Assembly: GCA_963811055.1 (NCBI GenBank)
Contig: CAWEPQ010000021.1
Coordinates: 57,816-121,815, forward strand
DNA: 64,000 nt
Direction of reading: 5' to 3'
Origin: JACVRW01 sp963811055
Lineage (GTDB): Bacteria > Actinomycetota > Thermoleophilia > Solirubrobacterales > Thermoleophilaceae
Part shown: in pieces, positions 1 to 7,824 of the stretch
How positions within the stretch are numbered: position 1 is the stretch's first letter
How the letters are laid out: every line of letters starts with the position of its first letter
Translations under genes and position numbers: made by a program
The notes under the pieces: generated by a model
Seen by the model: only the letters and a program-made list of their open reading frames with translations
What the model was told of the DNA's origin: nothing
Database searches by the model: none

Positions 1-582
1 GGCCTCACCGCGGCGCTTGCCGAGCGCGAGGTAGAGCGCCACCAGGCCGGTGCAGAGCAGCAGCCAGACCGAGAAGCGCACCTCGATCGAGATCAGGCCG
101 GCGTAGGCGCGCAGCACGAACCCGGTCGCGATCGCGATCACGTCGAGCAGCAGCACGTGCTTGAGCTTGTACGAGTAGGCGGCCTGCAGGACCACGAAGC
201 CGGCGAGCGTGACCACGGTCTGCCAGTTGCTCACCGCCGCGGCCAGCGCGAACGCGAGAGCCGCGAGGGCCACGGCCGACAGCAGCGCCGTGCGCGGCGC
301 CAGGTCCCCGCGCGCGATCGGGCGCGACGCCGTGCGCGGCGTGTGGCGGTCGGCCTCCATGTCCACCACGTCGTTGACCAGGTATGCGGCGCTGCTGGCC
401 AGGCAGAACGCGACGAACACGAGCACCGCGATGCCGACCTTGTCGGCGTGGAGCGTCTCGCCCGCGAACACGAGGCCGCCGAGCACGAAGACGTTCTTGA
501 CCCACTGGCGGGGTCGCATCGTCTCGAGCACGAGCCTCGGCGTGCTCTTGCTCACGCCCACCCCCGCGGCGGCGGTGGCCAT
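1..582 (-). CDS. Decaprenyl-phosphate phosphoribosyltransferase-like UbiA prenyltransferase (3' end cut by window)
   Basis: The reading frame is open from an ATG at 582 to the window edge (194 codons seen, C-terminus missing). It is a polytopic UbiA-family protein. RPRQWVKN sits at residues 23-30, the Asp-rich motif NDVVDMEAD at 70-78 is where UbiA enzymes bind Mg-diphosphate, and YSYKLK follows near 139. The RPRQW start and this motif pattern match the actinobacterial enzymes that join phosphoribosyl diphosphate to decaprenyl phosphate, the first step toward decaprenyl-phospho-arabinose. Other UbiA roles are not fully excluded. The gene starts 5 bases after the SDR stop, with AGGAGA about ten bases before its ATG, so the two are probably co-transcribed. 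Confidence 0.85.
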   Translation of the reverse strand, partial: MATAAAGVGVSKSTPRLVLETMRPRQWVKNVFVLGGLVFAGETLHADKVGIAVLVFVAFCLASSAAYLVNDVVDMEADRHTPRTASRPIARGDLAPRTALLSAVALAALAFALAAAVSNWQTVVTLAGFVVLQAAYSYKLKHVLLLDVIAIATGFVLRAYAGLISIEVRFSVWLLLCTGLVALYLALGKRRGEA

Positions 583-587
583 CGGGT

Positions 588-1649
588 CTAAATCTCCTGC
601 CCTGCCTCGATGCACCAGCGGATGGACCGGCGCATGCCCTCCTGCAGCTCCACGCGCGGCTCGTAGCCCAGGTCCGCACGAGCCTTGTCGACCGTGCAGG
701 CAATCGTCTTGTTCATCTCGCTCAACACGTGGATTCGCTGTTCGTAGAGCCCGGTCCGCTGGATCGTCGCGTCCACGGCCAGGGCCACCTCGCTGGCGAT
801 CGAGGGAAGCCGCATCCGGTCGTGGGCCACCTCCATCCCGAATTCATTCTCAAGCAGGTTCTCCACCGTGTCCACGATCTCATTCATCGAGTAAGCGCGC
901 TCGTCGGCGATCCAGTAGGTCTGACCGGCCGCCTGCGGCTCCGCGGCGGCCAGCAGCAGGCCCAGCGAGGTGTTGTCCACATACGACATGCTGCGCCTCG
1001 ATTCGCCGTCGCCCACGATCGGCGCCTTGCCCTGGCGGATCATCTGGAAGAACTGGCTCTGGCGCGGAGGCTGCTCCGGCCCGTAGAACCAGCAGGGCCG
1101 CAGGATCGTGGTCTCGAGCGCTCCGGACGCGTGAGCGGCGTTGAGGTCGTCCTCCATCAGCTTCTTCGAGCGACCGTAGGCCATGTACGGGTTGTATGGG
1201 CTCTGCTCGTCGAAGCGCGTGGACGAGTCGCGGCTGGCGCCGGCCGGGCTGTTGGAGGAGGTGGCCACCACCCGCCGCACGCCGGCCGCCGAGGCGGCCG
1301 CGAGCAGGTGGCGCGTACCGCCCGTGTTGATGTCGAACAGGTCCTTGATCCGGCGCGGGTGGATGATGCCCGCCAGGTGGAACGCCGTGGCGCCCTCGGC
1401 CCCGGCGCACAGCTTGCCCACGGCGCTGGGGTCGCGGATGTCGCCCTCCACAACCTCGATGTCCGGGTAGCGGCCGCGCACGGCCTCCGCCGGCGTGCCC
1501 GGCAGCACCAGGCAGCGCACGTGGGCGAAGCGAGGCTGCACGCGGGTGGCGGGGTAGTCCGGGTGCGGCTCATGCAGGAAGTTCATGAGCCGGTTCCCGA
1601 GCCATCCGGGGAAGCCGGTGACGAGCGCTATTGAGTTTGAGGTGCTCAC
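588..1649 (-). CDS. NAD(P)-dependent SDR epimerase/dehydratase
   Basis: Extended short-chain dehydrogenase of 353 residues. The Rossmann glycine motif is GFPGWLG (12-18), SSNS lies at 131-134, and the catalytic YxxxK is Y158/K162 in YGRSK. A late aromatic-rich C-terminal half would form the sugar-nucleotide site. The GTG start at 1649 follows TAGGGT by nine bases, so the transcript is probably almost leaderless. It precedes the UbiA gene by five bases. In DPPR-synthase neighbourhoods an SDR (DprE2-like) is expected, but this extended-SDR sequence looks more like an NDP-sugar or sterol-type epimerase/dehydratase. The exact substrate cannot be read from sequence. Confidence 0.8.
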   Translation of the reverse strand: MSTSNSIALVTGFPGWLGNRLMNFLHEPHPDYPATRVQPRFAHVRCLVLPGTPAEAVRGRYPDIEVVEGDIRDPSAVGKLCAGAEGATAFHLAGIIHPRRIKDLFDINTGGTRHLLAAASAAGVRRVVATSSNSPAGASRDSSTRFDEQSPYNPYMAYGRSKKLMEDDLNAAHASGALETTILRPCWFYGPEQPPRQSQFFQMIRQGKAPIVGDGESRRSMSYVDNTSLGLLLAAAEPQAAGQTYWIADERAYSMNEIVDTVENLLENEFGMEVAHDRMRLPSIASEVALAVDATIQRTGLYEQRIHVLSEMNKTIACTVDKARADLGYEPRVELQEGMRRSIRWCIEAGQEI

Positions 1650-1658
1650 AGCGCACGG

Positions 1659-1664
1659 ACCCTA
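1659..1664 (-). promoter_or_regulatory. Probable -10 box (TAGGGT) of the SDR gene
   Basis: Minus-strand TAGGGT ends nine bases before the GTG at 1649. No clear -35 box is visible. The spacing predicts a transcript starting within a few bases of the start codon. Confidence 0.45.
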
Positions 1665-1701
1665 CACGTGGCAATCGGTCTGGAGGCCCGGTTCCGGAAG
1701 G

Positions 1702-1707
1702 TAATGT
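1702..1707 (+). promoter_or_regulatory. Probable -10 box (TAATGT) giving a leaderless start at 1715
   Basis: TAATGT is followed by exactly seven bases and then ATG at 1715. This spacing recurs before many genes of the window and is why 1715 is preferred over GTG 1706 or upstream starts. Confidence 0.5.
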
Positions 1708-1714
1708 GGCCCCG

Positions 1715-3793
1715 ATGACGGGTGGCGCCGGACGCGCGCGCGGGTCGCAGCGGAGCATCGCCACGATCGCGGCGCACCGGCTGGCCCCACTGCTTTTGGG
1801 GGTGCCCGTCCTGGTGGGCGTGGCCGTGACGCTGGCGCGGCTGCTCACGTCGTCGCACCCGGACATCGGGTACGCCACCACTCCGAACAGCGACGCCGAG
1901 GTGCTCTTCCTCGGCCACACGATCTACCAGGACCCCGACGACGGGTACACGGGCCAGCTCTACACGCCGCTGTTCCCGGCGCTGGTGAGCCTGTTCCACC
2001 ACGTGCGCCTCTGGAACGGCTGGCCGATCACGCTCAGCATGGCCGCGACGCTGGTGCTCGTGGGCCTGGTGGCGGCCCTCGCCTATCCCCCCGGAGGGCG
2101 CACCAAGAGCGACCGGTGGCTGTGGATGGCCGGCGCGGTGGGAGTGGGGGCGGTGGCGTGGTGGCTCGTGAGCGCCCTCGGTCTCAATCTTCTCTACGAG
2201 GGGCGCGCCGATCACGTGGCCTGGGCCTTCGCGCTGGTGGGGCTGGTGATGCTCGCCCGCGGCGGGCGGCGAGTCACGGTGGTCTCGGTGCTGCTGCTGT
2301 CGGCCGCCTTCTGGGCCAAGCAGAACACGCTCGTGGTGGCCGTGGCGTGCGCCCTATGGATGCTCGCGGGGGCGGCGCTCGGCGCGTGGGACTGGCGCCG
2401 GGCGTTGTCCTTCTGCGCCGCCCTGCTGGCGCTCAACCTCGCGATCCTTGGGCTGCTCAGCCTCGTGACGGGTGGCTGGGCGTTCTACTTCGTCTTCGAG
2501 CTCGGGCTCAACCACCCCAAGGTGTCCACCTTCGGGGACTACGCGCGAGAGGGCGTGCGCGCGGTCGGGTTCGGGTTCGTCCTGGCGCTGCTCGTGGGGG
2601 CGGGAGTGCTGGTCGAGGCCCGGCGCGCGGGGCAGCGCAGGCGGATCGCCAGGGTGCTGGCCGGATCCTTCGACGCGCGGCTCGTGTCGCTTCTGGCCCT
2701 GTTCGCCGTGCTCGGCTTCCCGGCGGCGGTGTACTTCAGGACCCAGCTCGGGGGCGACACCAACCAGTACATCGGCCTGGCCTGGGTCATGGGGATTCTG
2801 GTGGCGGTGGCCTACCGGCGCGCCGCGGCGCGCGATTGGACCGCGCTGGTGGCTGCCGGGGCGTTGGCGCTGGCATTCGTGGTGGCCGTGGCGCCCGGCG
2901 GCAAGGTTGCCGGCCTGAACGTGGCCGAGGCCGGCCAGGACCGCGAGTTCGCCGAGCTGCCCGCACCGTGGCTCGACTACGCCCGCTCTCACGTCATGTA
3001 CGAGCAGGTGCACGCGGACCTGAACGTCGAGCCGCAGGGGGTGGTCTACCCCAACCTCTACAACTTCGCCGACCTCCTGTCGGTGGGCAGACAGCCCTTC
3101 TACCTGGTGAACGCCCTGCTCGACCGGCGCTTCGACGCCGTCAAGCCGATCGGCTTCGCCAGCCCGCAGGAGTTGCTGTTCTGGGAGATCTACGCGTCCG
3201 GGAACGGCCGCGAGGAGTCGAGCTATATCTGGAAGCTCAACCAGGTGATCGACTCGGGCTACGCGCCGGCGCCGGGATTGCCGGAGGGCTTCCTGGCGCG
3301 GCGGCCGGGCCCGCCCCGAGATCCGTGGATGCGGATGTGCTTCGGCCCCTTCGACGTGGGCGCGCTCGAGTTCGAGATCCGCGACGGCGGCGGGTTCTGG
3401 TGCCGCGACGGCGAGGGCGCCGTGGTGCTGCGGCGCACGCCCGCGCCCGTCACCGAGCTGCACGCCACCGAGAAGGTCAGCGGTCTGGCGGGGAGCCTGG
3501 GCGTGACCCTGCCGCGCGGTCGCTTCGAGCTGCGGTTGAGCGGCGAGGGGGGCGAGCTCTGGAAGCTGCGCGGCGCCCGCACTCCCGGAGGCGTGCGCCT
3601 GGGCGGCGTGCGGGTGCCGGTGCGGGCCGGAGGGAGGCTCATCGTCGACTTCAAGGGCGGCGGCGCGATCGAGGCCAGCGGCCCGCGGGTGAGCGTGCCG
3701 GTGCCGGACGTGGGCGATGCGCACCTATCGATCTACGCCACTCGGGGAAGCGGCGCTCGCTTCGAGCTCGCGGACCTGCGGTCTAGCGGGTGA
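1715..3793 (+). CDS. Polytopic membrane protein, GT-C glycosyltransferase-like
   Basis: 692 residues. One N-terminal transmembrane segment (about 24-44) precedes a loop carrying NSDAEV (Asp60), then some ten further segments to about residue 400, then a soluble domain of roughly 290 residues. An acidic residue in the first external loop followed by many helices is the layout of GT-C enzymes, which use polyprenyl-phosphate sugars outside the membrane. I cannot place it in a named family. The C-terminal part (from about 560) looks like a beta-rich domain. ATG 1715 is chosen because TAATGT lies seven bases upstream. It is divergent from the SDR gene, and its end overlaps the convergent GT2 gene by 11 bases. 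Confidence 0.75.
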   Translation: MTGGAGRARGSQRSIATIAAHRLAPLLLGVPVLVGVAVTLARLLTSSHPDIGYATTPNSDAEVLFLGHTIYQDPDDGYTGQLYTPLFPALVSLFHHVRLWNGWPITLSMAATLVLVGLVAALAYPPGGRTKSDRWLWMAGAVGVGAVAWWLVSALGLNLLYEGRADHVAWAFALVGLVMLARGGRRVTVVSVLLLSAAFWAKQNTLVVAVACALWMLAGAALGAWDWRRALSFCAALLALNLAILGLLSLVTGGWAFYFVFELGLNHPKVSTFGDYAREGVRAVGFGFVLALLVGAGVLVEARRAGQRRRIARVLAGSFDARLVSLLALFAVLGFPAAVYFRTQLGGDTNQYIGLAWVMGILVAVAYRRAAARDWTALVAAGALALAFVVAVAPGGKVAGLNVAEAGQDREFAELPAPWLDYARSHVMYEQVHADLNVEPQGVVYPNLYNFADLLSVGRQPFYLVNALLDRRFDAVKPIGFASPQELLFWEIYASGNGREESSYIWKLNQVIDSGYAPAPGLPEGFLARRPGPPRDPWMRMCFGPFDVGALEFEIRDGGGFWCRDGEGAVVLRRTPAPVTELHATEKVSGLAGSLGVTLPRGRFELRLSGEGGELWKLRGARTPGGVRLGGVRVPVRAGGRLIVDFKGGGAIEASGPRVSVPVPDVGDAHLSIYATRGSGARFELADLRSSG

Positions 3794-4556
3794 AGCGGAA
3801 GCGGAGCAGGAGGGCCACCGCGGTCACGCCGTCCTGCCACGTGATCTTCTTGCCCTCCTCGTAGGTGCGGCCGTAGTAGGAGACCGGGATCTCGTAGAGG
3901 CGCACGTTCTTCTTGCGAAGGATCTTCGCCGTCACCTCGGGCTCGAACCCGAAGTTTTCGGACACCAGCGGGAGCGAGCGGATCAGCTCCCCGCGGAAGG
4001 CCTTGTAGCCCACCTCCATGTCCGAGATCGTGGTGTTGTAGAGCACGTTCGTGAGCAGCGTGAGGAAGCGGTTGCCCACGTAGTGCCAGAAGAGGTGGGC
4101 GCGCTGGGGCTGCCCGCCGCGCAGGCGGGTGCCGTAGACCACGTCGGCGTGGCCCTCGATGATCGGCCCGACCAGGCGCGGGAGGTCCTGGGGGTCGTAC
4201 TCGAGGTCGGCGTCCTGGATCAGGACGATGTCCCCGCGCGAGTCAGCGATTCCGGTGCGCACGGCGGCGCTCTTGCCCTTGTTGGTGGTGTGCCGAAGCA
4301 CCCGCAGCCCGCCAAGGCCCTCGCGCTGTAGCGGCGCCAGCAGCGCCTGGGTGGCGTCGCTCGAGCCGTCGTCCACCACGATCGTCTCGATTCGGAGCGG
4401 CTGCTCGGCCACGCGCCGCAGCACCTGCTCGAGCGTCGCGGCCTCGTTGTAGGCCGGGATGATCACGCTCACGAGCGGCTGATCGTTCGGGCGGCCCGCA
4501 CCGGCCTCGAACGCGGCCGTGGCGGTGGAGGCCGCGTCTGGGGTCGGCGTGGTCAT
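3783..4556 (-). CDS. Family 2 glycosyltransferase, polyprenyl-phosphate sugar synthase type (DPM1-like)
   Basis: 257 residues of GT-A fold. The N-terminal nucleotide-binding signature is SVIIPAYNE (30-38), followed by VDDGSSD (61-67) and QDADLEYD (114-121), the metal-binding DxD region. Later SDMEVGYKAF and GFEPEVTAK are typical of dolichol/polyprenyl-phosphate mannose or glucose synthases. It has no C-terminal membrane segments. It probably makes a lipid-linked sugar donor for the GT-C enzymes around it. The ATG at 4556 has TACAAG eight bases upstream; GTG 4562 is an alternative. It overlaps the preceding plus-strand gene tail to tail by 11 bases. Confidence 0.88.
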   Translation of the reverse strand: MTTPTPDAASTATAAFEAGAGRPNDQPLVSVIIPAYNEAATLEQVLRRVAEQPLRIETIVVDDGSSDATQALLAPLQREGLGGLRVLRHTTNKGKSAAVRTGIADSRGDIVLIQDADLEYDPQDLPRLVGPIIEGHADVVYGTRLRGGQPQRAHLFWHYVGNRFLTLLTNVLYNTTISDMEVGYKAFRGELIRSLPLVSENFGFEPEVTAKILRKKNVRLYEIPVSYYGRTYEEGKKITWQDGVTAVALLLRFRFTR

Positions 4557-4564
4557 TCGCACTA

Positions 4565-4570
4565 CTTGTA
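4565..4570 (-). promoter_or_regulatory. Possible -10 box (TACAAG) of the DPM1-like gene
   Basis: Minus-strand TACAAG lies eight bases before ATG 4556. It departs from TANNNT at the last base, so it is weaker than the others. Confidence 0.3.
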
Positions 4571-4597
4571 CCTCAACCTGCCCGCGGGCGCCTCGTC

Positions 4598-4603
4598 TAC
4601 CAT
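4598..4603 (+). promoter_or_regulatory. Probable -10 box (TACCAT) of the YfhO-like gene
   Basis: TACCAT ends nine bases before GTG 4613, which would give a leader of only two or three bases. The nearby ATG at 4602 is out of frame. Confidence 0.4.
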
Positions 4604-4612
4604 GCCCCGCCG

Positions 4613-7075
4613 GTGCTGCAACGCCTCGCCGCCAGGAACCCGACGGCGCTCGCGGCGGCGATCTTCGCGGTGCTCTCGCTGCTCTTCGTCGCGCCCGCCC
4701 TGATCCCGGGCCGGACGCTTTCCTCCACGGACTACCTGTACTCGCAGATCCCGTGGTCGGCAGCGGCTCCGGAGGGATACACGGCGCCCTCGAACACCGA
4801 GCTGTACGACCCGGCGTTTCAGTTCATCCCGTGGTTCGAGTACACGCGCTCGGAGCTCCCGGGCGACGAGCTGCTCTGGAATCCGCACATGGCCGCGGGC
4901 CGCCCCTATCTGGCCAACATGCAGTCGGGCGTCTTCTCGCCGTTCAGCCTGCCCACCTACCTGCTCCCGTTCTGGTGGTCGCTGGGCTTCGTGGCGGCGA
5001 TCAAGCTGTTCCTGGCGAGCTTCGGCACCTATCTGATGGCGCGCCGGCTGGGGCAGTCGTTCTGGGCCGGGATGGCGGCAGGCGTGGTGTTCGGCTTCGG
5101 CCTCTACGTGGTGGTGCACCTCATGTACCCGATCGGCAGCGTGTACGTGCTCATCCCGCTGCTGCTGGTGGCCACGGACGAGGTCACGCGAAGACCGGGG
5201 CCCTGGTCGGGGCTGGGGCTGGCGCTGCTGGTGGCGCTCTCGCTGCTCGCCGGCCACCCCGAATCGACCTTCCACGCGGTCGGGCTCGCGTTCGCATATG
5301 CCGTGTTCCGGGTGGCGGTGGGGTCGCGCGACGCCCCGCCGGCGCGGAGCGTGGCGGGCTGGTTCGTGGCAGGCGGCATCGCCGGCGGGCTGTTGTCGGC
5401 GGTCGTGCTGCTGCCGTTCACCGAGCTGCTGACCCACTCGGCCGACTTCGGCAACCGCGAGGGCGTGGACATCAAGCTGGAGCCGAGCTGGCTGGCGGCT
5501 CTGGCTCTTCCCGAGTACTTCGGCACCCCCACGGACTCGAGCGGCGGCTCCGTGCAGCTCGGCGCGGCTGGCCTGTTCATCGCCAGGGCCCTCTACGCCG
5601 GGGCGCTGCCGCTGATGCTCGCCCTGGTCGCGACGCTGCCCGCGCTGCGGCGAGCGCCGGATGCGCGGCTGGCGGGCCTGGCCGAGCGCCGCTTCCTCTT
5701 CGGCGTGGTGGTCCTCTGCCTCGCGCTCACGTTTGGCCTGCCGGGGCTGTTCGACGTGGTGGGAGCCGTGCCGGTGCTCGGGCAGACCAACAACACCCGG
5801 CTGATCGTGGTCTACCTCCTGGCGCTCGGGCTGCTCGCCGGGTTCGGCCTGGACGATCTGCGCGGCTCGCTCTCGCCGGCCACGCGCAGGCTCGTGGTGG
5901 GCGTGGCCCTCGTGGCGTTCGCCGTGCCGGTGGTCTACGTGTTGGCCACCTGGCCCCAGCCGGGCACGCTCTGGAAGGGCGCCAAACTCGCGCTCGGCTT
6001 CATCGACCCCACCCCCGAGGTGGACGTGATCCACTCGCGGGCGCTCTTCTGGTGGACGCTGTTCGGGCTGCTGTCCTGCGCGCTGATCGCGGCACGGGCC
6101 CGCGGGCGCCTTGCGGGCGGCGCCTTCGCGGTGCTGGCGGTGGCGCTGGTGTGCCTCGACCTGTTCAGGGCCGGCGCGGGCTTCAACCCGGCGGTTTCCA
6201 CGGATACGGCGTCGCTGCCCACCACACCGGCGATCCGCTACCTCCAGAGCCGGCGCCCGGCCCGGTTCGTCGCGTTCGACCGCGGCCTCGCTCCCAACTA
6301 CGCCATGCGCTACGGCCTCTACGACGCGCGCAACTACGACTTTCCGATCGAGAAGCGCTACGACGTGATCTGGCGCAAGCTCGTGTTCCCGCTGCCCTAC
6401 CAGCCGGGCGCGCCTCAGTGGGTGCTCACGGTCAACCCCCCGGCTCTGCGGGTACTCGGCCTCCTCGGGGTCACCGACGTGATGGTGCCGCCGGACGAGC
6501 AGGCCTACGCCCGGCGCATCGGCATCCCGCACTCGGACCTCGGCCTCGACGACCTGAAGGTGGCCTACGACCGGCCGGACGGCCGCATCTACCGCAACCC
6601 GCAGGCGCTTCCGCGGGCGTTCGTGGTGCACGCCCAGCGCGTGGTGGACGGCGCCGACGAGGCGCTGAGCGTGGTGGGGGACCCGGCCGGCCCCGACCTG
6701 GGTCGGGTGGCGGTGACCGAGCACGACCTGCCGGGGCTCGCGCGCAGCGGCGCGCCGCCGGCCTCGCCGGCGCGGATCGTGTCCCAGAGCCCGCAGCGGG
6801 TGGTGGTGGAGGCGCGTGCCGCCCGCCCCGGTCTGGCCGTGCTCAGCGACGTGGCCTATCCCGGGTGGAAGGCGACCGTGAACGGCCGCGAGGAGCGGAT
6901 CGAGCGTGTGGACTACCTGGTGCGTGGCGTGCGCGTGCCGGCGGGCACCAGCCGCGTGGTGTTCACCTACGACCCGGCCAGCGCCCGTGCCGGGGCATGG
7001 CTGAGCGCCGTGTCGCTCCTCGCGCTCGGCGCGGCGGCGGGCCTACTGCTCCTCGGGCGCAGGCGGACGCGCTAG
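4613..7075 (+). CDS. YfhO-family large membrane protein (GT-C-like)
   Basis: 820 residues, GTG start. A signal-like first helix is followed by STDYLYSQIPW, then WNPHMAAGRPYLAN and a long series of hydrophobic segments. The C-terminal 250 residues or so are extracellular and end with one last helix before an RRRTR tail. This is the usual length and plan of Bacillus YfhO-like proteins, some of which glycosylate lipoteichoic acid or other exported glycans. The soluble part contains YPGWKATVNG, a motif common in YfhO C-terminal domains. It lies 13 bases before the methyltransferase gene and probably shares its transcript. Confidence 0.85.
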   Translation: MLQRLAARNPTALAAAIFAVLSLLFVAPALIPGRTLSSTDYLYSQIPWSAAAPEGYTAPSNTELYDPAFQFIPWFEYTRSELPGDELLWNPHMAAGRPYLANMQSGVFSPFSLPTYLLPFWWSLGFVAAIKLFLASFGTYLMARRLGQSFWAGMAAGVVFGFGLYVVVHLMYPIGSVYVLIPLLLVATDEVTRRPGPWSGLGLALLVALSLLAGHPESTFHAVGLAFAYAVFRVAVGSRDAPPARSVAGWFVAGGIAGGLLSAVVLLPFTELLTHSADFGNREGVDIKLEPSWLAALALPEYFGTPTDSSGGSVQLGAAGLFIARALYAGALPLMLALVATLPALRRAPDARLAGLAERRFLFGVVVLCLALTFGLPGLFDVVGAVPVLGQTNNTRLIVVYLLALGLLAGFGLDDLRGSLSPATRRLVVGVALVAFAVPVVYVLATWPQPGTLWKGAKLALGFIDPTPEVDVIHSRALFWWTLFGLLSCALIAARARGRLAGGAFAVLAVALVCLDLFRAGAGFNPAVSTDTASLPTTPAIRYLQSRRPARFVAFDRGLAPNYAMRYGLYDARNYDFPIEKRYDVIWRKLVFPLPYQPGAPQWVLTVNPPALRVLGLLGVTDVMVPPDEQAYARRIGIPHSDLGLDDLKVAYDRPDGRIYRNPQALPRAFVVHAQRVVDGADEALSVVGDPAGPDLGRVAVTEHDLPGLARSGAPPASPARIVSQSPQRVVVEARAARPGLAVLSDVAYPGWKATVNGREERIERVDYLVRGVRVPAGTSRVVFTYDPASARAGAWLSAVSLLALGAAAGLLLLGRRRTR

Positions 7076-7088
7076 ATTCGCCGGCCTG

Positions 7089-7820
7089 ATGGAGACCGGC
7101 GCCGCGCAGACCCCAAGCAGCTCCCCGGCGCCGTTCGACCTGGATGAGCTGGCCGGCGCCACCGGCCTCGCCGACTGGATGTTCGCCCAGTTCAAGGACT
7201 ACGTGGCGCCCGCCACGGCCGAGGTCGGACCGGGCGTGGGCACGTTCACGGAGCGCCTGCTCGAAGCGGGTGTGGACCGGCTCCTGCTCGTGGAGCTGGA
7301 CGCCGCCCTCTCCGACTACCTCAGCGGGCGCTTCGGCTCCGATCCGCGGGTGACTGTTGCCACCGAGGGCCTGCCCGAGGCGCCGGCGCTCGCCTCCACG
7401 GCGGGGCAGTGGGGCTTCGTCCTGTGCCAGAACGTGCTCGAGCACATCGAGGACGACCATGCCGCGGCCGCCGCGATGGCCTCAGCGCTCGAACCCGGCG
7501 GGCATCTGGTGATCCTGGTGCCCGCGCACCCGCGTCTGTACGGAGCGCTCGACTCGGCGTTCGGGCACCACCGCCGCTACACCCGCGACCGGCTGCGGGA
7601 TGTGGTGGAGGCCGCCGGCCTCGAGGTGCAGGACCTCTACTCGTTCAACCTGCTCGGCGTGGCCGGCTGGATCGCCAAGCGGCGGTCCACCTCCCAGAGC
7701 CTCGGCGCCCGCTCCCTGGCGGCGTACGAGCGCATCCTGAAGGTCTGGCGACCGATCGAGGAACGCGTGCGCGTTCCCTGGGGCCTCAGCCTGATCGTGG
7801 TCGCCCGCCGCCCGGGCTAG
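7089..7820 (+). CDS. Class I SAM-dependent methyltransferase
   Basis: 243 residues. Motif I is EVGPGVG (45-51), motif II is the acidic pair LVELD about 20 residues later, and NVLEHIEDD marks the post-II region near 120. This is a Methyltransf_11/12-type fold. HHRRYTRDRL after the core is typical of methyltransferases in polysaccharide and lipid-carrier clusters. The ATG at 7089 follows TAGATT (7073-7078) by ten bases, and this box overlaps the previous stop codon. Substrate unknown; sugar O-methylation is the likely role from context. Its end lies four bases from the convergent GT39 gene. Confidence 0.85.
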   Translation: METGAAQTPSSSPAPFDLDELAGATGLADWMFAQFKDYVAPATAEVGPGVGTFTERLLEAGVDRLLLVELDAALSDYLSGRFGSDPRVTVATEGLPEAPALASTAGQWGFVLCQNVLEHIEDDHAAAAAMASALEPGGHLVILVPAHPRLYGALDSAFGHHRRYTRDRLRDVVEAAGLEVQDLYSFNLLGVAGWIAKRRSTSQSLGARSLAAYERILKVWRPIEERVRVPWGLSLIVVARRPG

Positions 7821-7824
7821 GCGC

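Noticed and set aside
4562..6724. 720-codon open frame on the minus strand opposite the YfhO-like gene
   Set aside because: The product is Arg/His/Gln/Gly-rich with no helices or motifs; the opposite strand encodes an intact recognisable protein. High G+C makes such antisense frames common.
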